Assembly (NCBI GenBank): GCA_036852015.1
Contig: JAANDG010001202.1
Span: 1 to 64,000 of the forward strand
DNA length: 64,000 nt
Origin: Pelodera strongyloides
Taxonomy: Eukaryota; Nematoda; Chromadorea; Rhabditida; Rhabditidae
Direction of reading: 5' to 3'
The notes under the pieces were generated by a model. It did not search any database. It was given only the letters and a program-made list of their open reading frames with translations, and was not told the DNA's origin. Position 1 is the first letter of the stretch. Each line of letters opens with the position of its first letter. Shown in pieces: positions 10,201-25,200 of the stretch. Both the position numbers and the translations under genes were made by a program.

Positions 10201-13200
10201 ACAACGGCTAATTGTTCCAAGTTCAACCAATCGGCAATCGGTTACGACAATTGTCTGTCGCTAATTACACGAATACACATTACTTTACTAAGAACCAACG
10301 TTAGTATAAACTCCGAAGCCTCGATAACCCGGTGCACGAGCTCTCCGAGGATCGACTGCACACTGCCCTTTTGGTGGTTGAAGTTAATGAAGGAGACCGT
10401 CAGCGCCTGATCAGAGCCTAAAGATTACCACAACTGATTAATTAATTAATGATTATCGCGCTCATCGCTCATTAATTCCTAATTCCACAATCGTCGCCTA
10501 AACCCGTCGTATTTGGATGCAGTGTGACATAAATGGCAATAACCACCAACCAAGGTTTCTAATATTCCGCACACAACGTGGAGCTGGCTCGAATGAGATT
10601 CCGAATCTCTAGCAAATTACAGCATTTGTAAACGCAAATGAAACTCACAATTAATAATTTTCAAAGCAAACTGTCTGGCTCTCTGACTCTGGCTCAGCTG
10701 GTCAAAGAGACAGAAGAGAGTCGTGTAGACGAACGTGATCGGGAACGCTGAAATGAAACTAGAGATAAAATCGATATAATTGGTTAAAAACCTTAACCTA
10801 CGGTATTGGTGCAAAAAAACGTCAGTTACATCGCATCTTTGTACCATCATGTAGTTTCATGCTGTTTGCGAAAACCTCCCACACCTCGCCTCGCGAAGAT
10901 AATACCCCACCACTTGAGATATTATTGCCGTCGCTTCGGAAAATCTCTCATAAAGCACAGTAATACTCACGTCATAGGCCAAAATCTCTCCCGTAAAATG
11001 GTTCCCAGCAATAATCTACGGAATAGGAATAAACCAAAACCCACGATGATACTTGTAGAGTGGTCCAAAATTATCCATGATATCATTGAACACGTCGTCC
11101 GGCATCTGAAGCTCCAACATGCGACAAATGGCAAAGTCGACGGTCTGAATGTGGGCAATTAAAGTCACCAAGACAAAACTTGACCTCATAGTAAATAAGA
11201 CACGTAATTACCGTCAACTTATACCGGTAGAGAGAGGTAGAGAGAGAGTGTGTGTGTGTGTGTGTGAGAGTGATAGAGAGAGTGAGAGAGAGTGAGAGTG
11301 AGAGAGAGAGAGAGAGAGAGGGACAGAGAGAGTACTTACAATGATGTTGTACAGTACTCCACAAAAGCCTACATTCACTCACCGGCATGATCCTGTCAAT
11401 GAGACTACCGTAGTACACGGGCATATGTGTTTGTGGTTGAATTGGATCGTGCGAATTGTGCATACTGTGCATCGCCAATTCCGGGTACGTCATCTCAGGA
11501 AACTTCTAAAGAACACGTTGTTGATTTACCAACACTGCATTTGACTTTGACGTATAAGCTCAGGCAGAAACATTGCGTTACAAAAGAAAACAGAAAAAGA
11601 AAAAAGAAAAGGTGTGTATCCAGACACTATGTGTGATATAAATACAATGTGCGTCAACAAATACATATAGCGAAATTTAGGCACAATCAGCATAACCGCG
11701 TAAATGTTGACGAATCCGCATAAGAATGCTATTTTCTGTCCCCATTGGGGACTATTTCCCCGAGGAAATCGGAGTGGTGAGCATGGCCTCTACAGTCAAC
11801 CGTTACTGTTACTATGCATAAAAGCCTTAAACATCGTTACCCACCTTATGATACTCTGCAAGCTTGCGGCAAAAGTCTGGCGATTGCGGATGGAACGAGG
11901 GTGGCACAGAATGAAGGTAGGCCATCGCCCGTTCACGGAACCCACTAAATCGATAAGGAAAAATGAATACAAGGTCAGCCTCAGCTTGTTATACACGTTC
12001 AAATTACATGTTTCTATCGAATTCGGCCGCCAGATTTGTAGGGCAAACGTGCCCACTTTTTGATGTTAAAGCAGTATTGTACCTGCTTTGGGAAATTTGC
12101 ATATGATACGCATTTCCTATGTATCCTACGTTCCTATGCAAATTTTTGGTGCCCGTCCGAAGCTTCCGGCACCAAATTTACATAGGATAAATAGAATATG
12201 CCGAAATGCGTATCATATGCAAATTTCCCAAAGCAGGTACAATACTGCTTTAAACTACACTAATAAAGCGTAAATAAAATATGAACGGGAAAGTGAGCGT
12301 ATCGGCCATCTCACACCCACTCATATCTCGAACTAATCAATCTCAAAAAGTCTCATACGTGAAGTAAGTGATCAGGCTCCTGATGAAGAGCAGGGCCAGT
12401 TGTGACATCTCATCCGTAACTGGATGGGCGGCGAGTGCAAGAAGAAGCCGATCGAATGGGATCACCTGGCAGTGGAAGCACATGTCGTTGAGCACACGCG
12501 CTGTCTGCAAAGTATAATTAAATAATACACAGCGTATTTTGCGAACAAAGAACATACCGTACATCAGGCAAACTCAAAATACGCTCCAATGTTTCTACTA
12601 CGTTACCGTAGGCGAGACTATTTTGTTATTAAAGTGTGATACACTTGTGAATTTTTAAATTCATATTTGTTCGCTGCGTTAAGGAGGTCCGTTAGTTCAT
12701 TATTTCATTTGCGTTAATTACATTTTCCGTACCGTATACAAGGCAACTTCGCGCCACGTTTCTATTCTACCGGCTACCGTAAGCGAAAGCGCGACGGTTT
12801 TCGTCATTAAAAAATACCGTACACCAGGCAAATTTAAAATTCGCGCCATGTTGGTATGCTTTTGCTATTAAGTGGGCCAGAAACGCGGATTTCATTCTCT
12901 TCACTGTGCTAAAATTATGTTGGTTCTTATTGGTTCTTACTTTACTGGGTTTGATGACATTTTTTAAGGTTAGTTATTATATACTCTATCTTTTATCCCA
13001 CTAGTTTTACTTTATTTTGTGTCGGACAACCGTCTGCCGTTCATTCTAATTTTGAAATACCTGCGTTCAGTGAGACCACTCTTGCTACAACTCCGTTATG
13101 GCACCATACGTTATAGCATGTCCACGACACGATAATTAATAAGAACAAGAAATACCGTCATAAAGAAATCCTGCGTCTTGTCCATATTGGTTGCCACCTG

Positions 13201-16200
13201 ATGCAATACATAATCCACGAGGGCGTTAGTGCACAAAATCAATTGTCGTGGAGGCATTTGTTCCAAGATACTGGAATACGTTTGCTATTAGGCGAACTGA
13301 ATGAAATGAAAACAACTTCAGACGGTAAAACAAGAGGTTCATTGTTCCTGAGCATCGTGAGGCCACATTCACCACTCCGATTCTCTCGGGAAAATATTAA
13401 CTGTGGACAGAAAAAAGCCTTCCAACGACACGCAGAGGAAAATAAGGGAAATTCCCATGAAGTGAATATGGCCTCTGAACTAATCCTCGCGAACTCTGAA
13501 CCAACACAACATTATTGTGTTGCCATTTATTCCAAAACTAAAATACCGCAAAACATACTTGTAAAATGTAACCCAACTGGCATTCCGTTCTTCGTACATC
13601 ATTCTAAAAAAAAGACAAATCAAAAATTAATAAACAGAGTCGCTCATAAAATAGTGACGTCAACACTCAAACATAAAGGCCTGGTACATCTAATCTAGAT
13701 ACAGTTTCCCAGAACAAACAGCTTGCGATCGCTTGTGCTTACCTAAATATGATGCATAATAAAGTAGGCTTCTGGTCCGTCCGGCGGAAGTATTCCACGT
13801 AACTTTCGGGCACCATGCCGGTAAGATTGATAAAGTCAAGATGAACATCATCCAAGAGTTGCTGCAATAGCAGAATATTGGAAAGTCTCAAATAACAGTG
13901 TAATCCGTTTTGTATACATTCTCGTTGATACGTCTTTTGAAAGTGAAAGTAAAAGAGGACAATACTATAATAAATACCAGTAATTAGTATTTTTAATACT
14001 TTATTACCAGAGTACTATCCTACTTGAATCATTATTACCGTCAATAATATTATTATTAGCACAACAGACAAGAAGATGCAAAAACATCAATAATAAATCA
14101 AAAAGCCAAAAATAGCACCAAAAAAACCAAACAATTGGGCTATTCGAAAAGTTCATAATATCAAACATCGTTTTTTTTTATTGCTCGTTCGGCAAATATT
14201 TCATTTTGGCACTTTTTTACGCATAACAGACCCGTCCACGTCCACGGCAGCATAAAAAAACTGGAATTCGCTACAGTTCTTTTGACCAGGCAAACTAATG
14301 AAAGAAAATATACAAAGGTTATTATAGCTCCGCAGTATAAAAGCCTGGCAGGAAGGATTTAGAGCACGGTCGAAGCAACGACATCTCCAGAACGTGATGA
14401 GCTTTGTGATCCTGACACTCCTGACCGCGCTTCCCATCTGTCTTGGCAGTAAAGGAGGAATACTAAACAGCACGACCACCTACACCAAATCGGTTGACGT
14501 TGGATGTGCTTACACCGAAAGTCTTTCATTTACTCTCGAGTACGAATACCTCTATTCCTTGGAGAAATTCTGCCTGAACTATACCAGCGAAAATCCCTTG
14601 GCAAGCAGCACTGAGAAGGCAGTAGCCTTTTGTGATGAAACGAAGAAGCTAAAGCAGAAGAAGGACGCCTCTGGTTCCGGAGCAGGCTCGGGTTCGGGAT
14701 CCAATGAGAAGCCGGAGACGCTGGAGAAGGGAAACACGGCATGCTTCAAGGACTTCTTCATTCAACTCCTCTTCAAGCTAACAATTACAAAGAGTGTGAC
14801 AGTCTGTACATCGGTGGAAGTGTACAACAACGAAACCAACTCTGTTCCCAGTTCGCCTCCACAGTCCGACACCTCAGATGACTACGAGAACCTGCGACTT
14901 ATCGTCGTCCAATGGTTCTTCGGATTCGGAGTTTCAATTGAAAGCGGAGCTGGAGCTGAGGTAAGGAACAAAGAAATGTCACTGCCGTCGATAGTATCCC
15001 ATAGAACAAGAAAATATATGTAATTATTCAGATCTACCTAAAAATCGCAAACGCTTGCGGCACCAAGGACAACGCGGCTCTCTACGAGTCTCTGTCTGAG
15101 GCCTGTGACTGCCTGTGGGGCCTCAACGACTATGAGACAACCACGACAGTCACCACAGCGGCTCCAACAACTGCCAGCTGGATGAACCCCGACGACATCA
15201 CCGAATGCGAACTATTCATTCTTCTCGTACAGGAACTTTTCTTGGACATCAATGTCGTGTATCAAGTTGAATACGTATGTCACTTCTAATTTATTGCATT
15301 CATTTATACAAGACAGAGAATCTGATAGAGTGTTCCATTATACAAGACGGTCATTATTCAGTTCATTTTCAGTTGTGCGCCGAATTCTTGAGTGAAGAGC
15401 GCACTTCAGAGGAAAAGGCACTCTTCTTCATCGAGCTCATAACAAGCATCAAGACTGTAAGTACTAAAATAGTTTAAAACGAAAGAAAAAACATATGCAG
15501 AAGGCTTGTTTCAGAAGGGACCACTACGTTTTAAAATGTTCAGGGCACGTGCAGTCAATGCGATTCAATCACAGAGCCTCCAGCAGGTTTCCCTTCCACT
15601 GTCTATTGGAGCGAATTTTTGCTTGACTTCACCCTGGAGTACACCGTTGAATGCAACTACAACATCAGACAAGCCTGCCAAGAGGTACAGAATTGTGTGA
15701 TGACTAAATCAAAATCACAAAGTTATTTTCCTCGTTTGTTGGCCACCATCCGTAAGCTGTCATTTAGGCCGTTGAAAAGTGCGGGATCGAAAAAGACTCA
15801 AATGAAAAAATCGAGGTAACAGGAAAATACGTCCAACTTCTTCACATCTATGAGGTGTACATCCTGAAGCTGGGATTCACTCTCGACTTTGAGGTAAGCC
15901 GGTCAACTTACCAGAACAAGGCACACGATAAGCAAAACAATCAAATACTAAAATTTTTGTTGCTGTTGCAGTTGTACTACGAACTGAAGAACTGCCTGAC
16001 ATACCCGAAATACACAGACGAGACTAGGGAGACCGAATGCAAAAAGATCATCATCGAGATCATTTGCTTCTGCAACGGATATTGTGGAGACGCAACCGTT
16101 GTACCAACTACTTCGGAAATATCTTCCACGGACTTCACCTCCGAATCGACAACAGACACAGCGGCTCCAACAACGGCCAGCTGGATGAACCCCGATGACA

Positions 16201-19200
16201 TCACCGAATGCGAGCTGTTCATTCTTCTCGTACAGGAACTTTTCTTGGACATCAATGTCGTGTATCAAGTTGAATACGTAAGTCTAATTTATTGTAATCA
16301 ACAATACATATCACTGATTCTGATGGAGTCACTGATTAATTATATAATTCAATTTCAGCTGTGCGCTGAATTTTCGAAGGAAGAACACACTTCAGAGGAA
16401 AAGGCACTATTCTTCATCGAGCTCATAACGAGCATCAAGACCGTAAGTTCTAGAACCTACAATACAGGACAGAAAAAGTACAAATTGGTCGAGATTCAGA
16501 TAACCACTACACGTTGGAAATGTTCAGGGCACGTGCAGTCAATGCGATTCAATCACAGAGCCTCCAGCAGGTTTCCCTTCCACTGTCTATTGGAGCGAAT
16601 TTTTGCTTGACTTCACGCTGGAGTACACCGTTGAATGCAACTACAACATCAGACAAGCCTGCCAAGAGGTACAGAATTGAAAATGCTTAGACAAACCCCT
16701 GAAGAAGAATGCTTTCTTAGATTATTTGTATTCGAAATTCATTCAGGCCATTGAAAAGTGCGGCATCGAGAAAGACTCAAAGGAAAAGGTCGAGGTAACA
16801 GGAAAATATGTCCAACTTCTTCACATCTACGAGGTGTATATCATGAAGCTGGGATTCACCCTTGATTTTGAGGTAAGCCGATCAATATTTATTGGGGCAC
16901 AAAGCACATCCTCCGTGAAAACGCATAAAAAATGAGAACATTTTTGTTGCAGTTGTACTACGAATTGAAGAACTGCCTGACGTACCCGAAATACACAGAC
17001 GAGGCTAGGGAGACTGAATGCAAGAGGATCATTATCGAGATCATTTGCTTCTGCAACGGATACTGTGGTGATTCAACAGTTGTACCAACAACTTCGGAAA
17101 TCTCTTCCACGGCCTTCACCTCCGAATCGACAACGGACGTCACCGAAGCAACTACAGATGCACCCGAGTGCAGTTGTGAAGTTGTTGCTGACGGGTTCAT
17201 TGATCTTCTGGTCACCATATTCGGCGATTGCTCTTGTTCGAGCAATATTGATGAGGTACAGGCTCTGCTGCCACATTTGCACTCGAAGAATACATGATTT
17301 GCTAAGAAAACAACAAATATTTCATTTGCTTTATTTCAGCACTACGAGTTCTGCCACGGCGATTCCAAGGAATTCGAAGAAGATGAGTGCTATGCATTCA
17401 CATCGCTGAATTACACTCTATCAGGAACTTCGGACTCGTCCTTCGATCTCTTCATTGAGCTGTTCGTACCAGGATTTTCCGACTTCCTGGTTACCGAGGG
17501 ACTCGTTGCCAAGTTCATCGCGGAATTCAAGTTGTGCAAGGAAGTGGCTGAGACAAAGGATTGTGTCTACTTTGTCAATTACAAGTTCTCTGAGGCCGCC
17601 CAGAACGCAAAAGTGGACTTCGACTGTGGATGCCCATCAACCACCACTGCTTCTCAATAATGAACGATCAAAAGATGAAACTGAAACCACTTGATAATTA
17701 CATACATGAATGGTATCAATAAACTAAATAAACTATTGCAATCCAATAAATGACTATATCACAATAGAAGAGGAAGCAGTTTTTAACAACTAAAGCACTG
17801 AAAAATGAAACTAAAACTGAAACAAAAATAAACTTCCAACCAAAAATTTGGGATAATAGGACAAATACACCTAATTCACTGTGGAGAATATATACGATTG
17901 ATATCATAATACACGTGCAATATCTGTTTTCGCAATGGGTTGGATACGTATAAAAAAAGCTCACGTTTAATCTCTGCTGCAGGATCTCCTCCTGGTTGAC
18001 CTCTTCTTGTACCTTTTCATTTACAGGCAATATGTAATTAGGAAAGGACAGAAGGCAAGAGGCGGGCATGGGGTAGGCAGTCAGAATGTGTGGGAACAGA
18101 TCTTGTTGCGCCTTTGGATCATGCCCTGAAATTGGTTGACGGTATAATGCACGTAAAGGCCAACTAAAACATGTAAAGGCCCACTCAACGACAACACGAC
18201 AAGTTATCCACTAATTTCTCTTCATCATTTCATTGTGAAGCACACCCTGTGGTGTTATTTAATAAATAAATAAATAATAACTCACGGGGTGCAGTAATCA
18301 AACCAGGGCAACGCGCCCGCATAATATCTTCACTACCCCCCCCCCCCCAACACCCAATCAGCGGAAACTTATCACATATCTTTGTCAGTTAGCTGAGTTA
18401 CGGTACCTGTAATCTTATGTTAGCTGAGGTACTGTACCTGTAATCTTATAAGTTTTGAGCATGTTGATGAAGAATATCCGGACGACTTCAGGAGTGATGG
18501 CAAACTTGAGGTTCGAGGGATGATTGACTGGATCGGTGATCGGCTGGCAGAACGTGTGTGGCATGAACAATTGAGGACGCATCATGCACGACTCCTTCAG
18601 GAAACCTAAACAGTAAACATATAAGTTACACAAGAACGTAGTAGTAGCCAGCAGCCGTGATTTCAAGAAGCGAAACTTTCTGAAATCCCTTTACAGTAGG
18701 AACTGGTAAACACTCAAACGATATCTTCTATTAAAGTGTCGGGCCCCAGTCTTCGCCCAAATCTGACGAATCTGAAATCTGATGGTCCACTGCCACACAA
18801 GACAAGGCATTTAAGTTAACAATAACAATATTTTTTGCCACTACCAAACCAATGTGTTTCAAAAAATATATATACGCTATCAAGAACATTCCCAAACAGT
18901 AACACCAAGAAGTTTCTGTGTGACATTACCAATCATCCCAAATCACATTATACTTACTTGCTGTTAACTGGATACATTCCGCGTACGGCATCCACACCAT
19001 CATACGGTAGGCCAAATGATCCAAGTGGAAAAACAGCTGGGAATTGGACTGCACCATCTAAGACAAGTGAAAGTCACAGAAAATTTGTAACAAACAACGA
19101 ACACATACTCGCCAAATAAATGTTTATGAAGCAAAAGGAACACGCCGATTTTATCATATTAAACACTGAACTGGGTGATCTTGTGATGGCGTCTTCAATC

Positions 19201-22200
19201 GGTTGAAAGGGTCGGGCTCACGGAAAAAATCGTATGCCGAATGCCGAAAGTCTGAGATTTCAGAAAAACACTGTGAAAGCAGCTTTCAATGACGGCAAAA
19301 AAAGTTATTCCCTGAAGAGCTGCTAAACGAGCTACCGTAGTCAGAAACATATTTTACAGTATCATAGGAATTAAAATCACGCAATTCAACACTACTCTGT
19401 TCTTCAACTGCACGTTTCCCGCGAAACAAAAAATAAATCCCGCGTTTCCTGGCAGGCTAGCACCCAATCCCACGCAATAAGAAAAGTTGCATGTTTCCTG
19501 ACGGATTAGCCAATCATGTCCCGCAATTAAACATCAGGCAAGGCCTTGTGTTAGCGGCAAGGCTCCTAATTAGCGCTCGCACTAAGAATCGAATCCCGCG
19601 TTTCCCGCTTGTTTGAGAGGAAACGTGGGATTACGATTACCGCTAAACTGCGAATGAGGAACATAGTACTGTGACGTGACGAATACAAACCGTAAAAAGT
19701 ATTTTCCTGTTTCTGACTACGGTAGTTTGTCAAACGATCCTTAGGAGAATAACTTTTTTGCCGTAATGGAATGCGGTTTTCGCAGTAAGTTTTCTGAAAT
19801 CCCGGACTTTAGTCATAAGAAAATACAGAAAACTTCCGTGAGCACCGTTTCAGCGCTGAATAAGTGTGCTTCGAATGAACGCCTCCCTACAGCAAAATCT
19901 TTTCGCCGTCTAAATAAAGCTCACCGCGTGTGCCATTCCAGAGAGCACTTGCATGAGTAATGATTGTCTGTTTCCAAGGCCGTAGGGCATTGCCGCCAGC
20001 CGGAATGCTGTCATATCAAGAAGTATAAACAATTGCTCGCTGAAGCACTCGTTGATCGCCTGAAAGCAAAAACTAAAGGTACTATTGATCCTTAGCGGAC
20101 CTGCATAATCCAAATGAGACCTCTCCTCATCCATTTCTTGTTACTCATCACACACTGACTAGCTAGCAATATAAATTATCGACACTGGAATATGAAAGGA
20201 AATATCTCAAATTTTCCCCCACAGGCAACTGCTATGTGAATTGGTGAAGTGTGTAACATAGTAATATTGGACCTTCTATACTACCGTGGGAGAAATACAA
20301 TCATACAAAACACAATACTCTTGCTCTGAAAATCACCAACCTGTTGTTGAGGTCCGGCATTGAGGGGCAGCGGAATCACGCTGCCGAATAGTTTCGGTAT
20401 GTTTTGGCAAATTACGATCTTCGCGCCATGATCAAACTCCATCATATTCAGTAACTTTGCAATCGTTTCTGAAAACGTATCCATGTTAGATCCACGAAAG
20501 AAAGAGTCAAAGAAGGCAGTAAGAAACGAAACAAGGAAATGATAAGCGAGAGCCCTCATTTGGAGTTGTACTTGGTACTTGACTTTACATAAATTCACTT
20601 CGTACTAAAATCCATGAAAAAAAAACGAACCGACGGCAGCAAAACTTGGCAACTTGTCCGATTTTCGCAGAGCCAAAAGACACGATGACAGCAGTAATTT
20701 CTTCGCCTGCAGCGTCAGCGAGTCCAGGAACTGAACAGCAAATAATGATGTATGCAAAAAAAAGGTGGAATTCTTAATGATAAAGAAAACCAGCTTATAC
20801 ATTATACCACAGAAACTGCAAGGTATGTTATGTTACACTAAACGTTTGCTCAACATATGTAGCCCTATGGTAGCCCTATCATACGGTAAGAGATATCTCA
20901 CCTCAATAGACATGCTCGTCATCTTCGCATGAGCGATCTTGTTATACGATAGTAAGATGCCCTCTTCATGCGGCAGACCATCTAACCGGGAGCGAAATTT
21001 ATCCGTCACCACCTTCATATGTTGCCCATTTTCCGGACAGTCTAAACATGACAAATTGACAAATAACCAAATGTGGCGATTTAGAATAGAAACCTAATTA
21101 AACCTCAGAACTTAGAAAACATACATTGAGGGCACACTCACGCACCGTTGGATTGAACAATTCAGGCTGCAGTCAGCGTAACTGTGAAGGAGTTTAACAC
21201 TTCATACGCAAGGGCGGGAGAGGCGGAGAAGGGTCAAATTTTCAACCTCGAAGAATTACCCAGTGCAAATAAAGGAAACTTGTGTACAAAATAACCAACT
21301 CACATGCATTCGCCCATACGGCCAGCTTGATCTCGTCTTCCAGTGCAGCGCCGTCCCAGTTCTTTATAAAGTTAATTTGGTTGAGTAGGGAACCGTGAGG
21401 AGCTGGTAACAACTGAAATACATAAAGCATAAGGTTATCCCTCTACTAAAAGTAACCGCGGCAAAAGTGCCCGAACAATGTTTTTTTTTGTTGGAGTGAG
21501 AGCGTTCGCTATTCGTGCACTCATGGAATAACATATGACTATGACCTACCCTCTACGTTCTCGGGCACGCACCTAGCTAGCCGCGCAAATTGGAGTGTAC
21601 GCGTAAGTGGCCGCGCCAACGCTCGCGTAGTATACCGCGCAGCGCATCAACGCAAAACCGCGCACCCAGCAAAGCTTTTGGCAGCTGCGCGCCCGAGGTT
21701 CAGATTCAGAGCTGGGCTGTGAGCCGCTACTCCTAACAACTTTGGGAAACAAACATAAGCATAAGTCCCGAGCATGATCCAGCTAGATATGGATTACAGT
21801 ATTCAGCTAGTTGTTTATGTATTTCATTGTCTCTCACGACGGTACGCTCCAATACCTTGTAGGCTCTCTAAGAGCAAGGGTTCTAAGAATTTCTAACAAA
21901 CATAAACCATACATCTCTCTCGCCGAGCATGATCCACAAGCACGCCGGTGACAGGTATCGAACAAGTGTTTGTGGATGATCTGATGCACCTGTCCACGTC
22001 TCCTCTTCCGAGTACATTGCCTAGAATTATGTAAACGTGCGACTTCATTAGAATCAGAATTAGAACACCCTTCATTATAATTACTAAATGAAATAAGTGC
22101 CTATCCAGCAGTGTTACATTACTTTCACTCTCTGAAACCATGGCCGTCGCATTGACGAGACCCCACCGTTGACCGTGGTAAAATTCCTCGTGAAACTCAG

Positions 22201-25200
22201 CATGGGGGAAACTTAACTCCCATATTCAGCATGGGGGGCCGTTTGTACCTTCCTTATTTCTTTAGATATATTCTGTATTATTATGGATTTCCTTTTTTTT
22301 TATTCAACGTAACCTAAGGAAGAAGGAACCCCTGGTTTTCCTGGTTGATCGGAACTGATTCTACATGCACAATGGTATACAGTATATACTGTATACTGTA
22401 CTACACGACGTAGCAGGAAGGAGAGAGAGAGAGAGAGACAGACTAAGGTAGAATGAGCCAAACAGTCTCCGAAGTAAATCACCTACCCTATAAAGCTCAA
22501 CAACCGCATCAATCTGTTCCTTTTCGACGTTGTTGATCGAGAATCCAACATATTGTAATAGAATCCACATCAGCTCATCGCGACCTCGCCTGTAATGAAC
22601 GACTACACATAGAAGTTCCCGAACGAAGTATTTCTCAGCTTCAGCAACAAGCATAAACACCAAGGCACAATAAAACAACCTGAAATACCTACCTGTAACC
22701 CGTTTTCGTAAGCGTCGCCGTGAGTAACTTGGCACATCTGCAGAAATCACTAAAATAGATCAATTCAGCGACAAATTAGATAGAACCACCTACAATTGAC
22801 AATGACAACCGAAGCTAGACGAGTCTGCTTTGCGAGCTAGTTTATCCAGAAAACTTCCAGAATTCATTAAGCTTACTTAGCACCAAATACTTACACTTGT
22901 TTCTGTGATATTTCAAAGACAAAAATGCTGAAGATGTTCTCCCACTGGTAACGAGGTATGTCAGCGCCGGGCGGGAGCGCCTAAAGGTAGGACGATAAGG
23001 AGCAGCGAATAAAATAAGTAGTACCTTTAAGCTAAAATCCGTTCTTCGTGCATTAAAGGGAATGTCAAGCCGGTTTCTCATGTTGGGCTCAAAAAAAAGC
23101 TTATGTTTTGAAGGTAAGGAAAGTGGAAATAAAAAAAAACGTTCATATAAGAAGAAAAACAATTTCAAACCCCTCCAAAAAAACTCCTTCAATATGGGAT
23201 TCTGGTCATTTGGACAAAATCAGCCTATTCTCTGTCCACAGGACCGTTTGAATTTACGAGGCTGTTAGACAGCAAAGAAAAAGAGGAGGGCGCGAGAAAT
23301 TTTTTAAGTCAGCAAAGAAAAAGAAGAGGGCGCGAGAGAAATTCTTTAAACTACGATATTTTGTGACAGCGTATTATAGAATATATGTGAATCAGGCTTG
23401 ACATTCGCTTTAAGCTTTTCTTGAAGTCCCGAGATTTAATTACACGAGTTAGACGTTAATCAAATTGATTATGCGGGGGCATTTAGTTTGCGATACAACA
23501 CATTTATTTCATTCAAACCAATAAAACGGTTAGAAGTTCAAAACACAAGAATAGCACCCCTTTTGCAAAAGTCATTATACAAAAGGTTTCTTAGGATACA
23601 CGTAATACGGTAAGCCTATGTCCTATATTGCATGCACCACTCACTTCCACTTGCGCCATCGTCTCCGATATAATCACAGCAACCATTTCATCCAATGAGA
23701 GGATAATATTTGCGTGCGTCAGACGAATGATGTTCTAAAATAAGAATACTCAATTTTTAAAACAAAGATAGAATCAAATCTTTCAAGATCGAACTGGCAC
23801 ACTTCTGCATTGCCAGTTTCAAACACCGACTGAAACATGCAGTATTTATGATAAGATTGTAAGCTATACATTTGCCTAAGAATTGGGAGATGGTAGGCGA
23901 TTTTACGCAATTACGCTTTACGCAAACAGCTTGATCCATCTCTTCTCTTTACTTACTGGTCTCTGTTCGGCGGCATAAACATCAAACCAAAACCGACTAA
24001 AAAGAAGTAAAAACATAAAACAAGTTTAGTGATCAACTACCGAACTACCAATCACAAACCATCAAGTGCTCCTTTCCTCTCGGCTGTCTCAATATCATAT
24101 AAAGTAGATAAGTTTGTGGCATCAGTAACTCCGATCGGTACGGCAACATCACCATTCTGAATGTCTTAATCATTAACGGAAGTGTACCTATTACCTACTA
24201 AGCGAGACGACAGTAAATGGTAGTACCATTCCGGGTTCGCTCAAGAATTTCAGTTCAGACTTAGTCAAACGAGTAAACATGGATGACTCACCAACATTTA
24301 GGCTAGATACAGTACATTCGGCAACGATGACCCGATCAAACAACTCACCTGTGAAGTATACAACTTGACGAATTATCCACCCGCCAAGCAATTGCACTAT
24401 TCACAAATACCGGATGATCCGGTACGGGGTATAGGAAGCACCTATAAGAAGGAAGTTCAAGAGACTACGCAAGACTCAACGTAGGAGTAACGTGCATACA
24501 TGCATACACACATTGACACATACATAGTCACTCACGCAACTACTCACAGAATGCTCTCCCGAGAAACCAAACGAATCATCCTACATAGAAATAATCACAA
24601 CAAAACTTATTTTGAAATAATTATAAACTTTCATACCTGCCTATCGTTGTGCATAATTCAGCGGTCGTTCGAAAGCTGTTGTCCAGTTTTGTGGCAGCAC
24701 GCGCCAATCGCTGCAAAAAGTTTAAAAATTTGTTTTACGCTTCAGCAGCGTGCACCTTTATACAAGGGAGTTCAAATTCAAAGTTTTTGCTTATGACATG
24801 TTCCGCAGAGGTCCTGAGCACAGGCGACGAGTTCCAGATGACAAATTGCTCGACGCCTTCGACGTGCAACAAATATAAGAAACCCTGAACTGCTAATTCC
24901 TTTCATTTCAAAAGCGAATCGATAACAATGAGACCATGTGATGTTATAAGAGCACATGTATTTCACACGCTATCTACATGTGATTGTCATGATAATTTCC
25001 TGATATGATATCTAGATGTATTCAAGGCACCACTGCGTACATCAGTTACACTCGGGACTAAGTAATATGTTTGAAACATTTGCGTTCAAGAAATCCGCCA
25101 GTTCTTTGGGCACTGCCCAAATACTGCCCAAATGCCTGAAGATCAACAAAACCCACCGGGAATAAATACACTTTCTTGGAATACTGCATTTGCATGCGGC

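Noticed and set aside
13201..13698. 165-aa + strand frame
   Set aside because: Antisense to a MED23 exon and running through a MITE; the translation lacks coding character.
14530..14761. Minus-strand frames over nested-gene exon 1
   Set aside because: Antisense shadows of the Gly/Ser linker and exon 1 of the nested gene.
24191..24397. Single continuous MED23 exon over 24195-24396
   Set aside because: The frame is open, but the phase does not match the exon at 24637-24710; splitting it at the 46-nt intron 24303-24348 restores phase on both sides.
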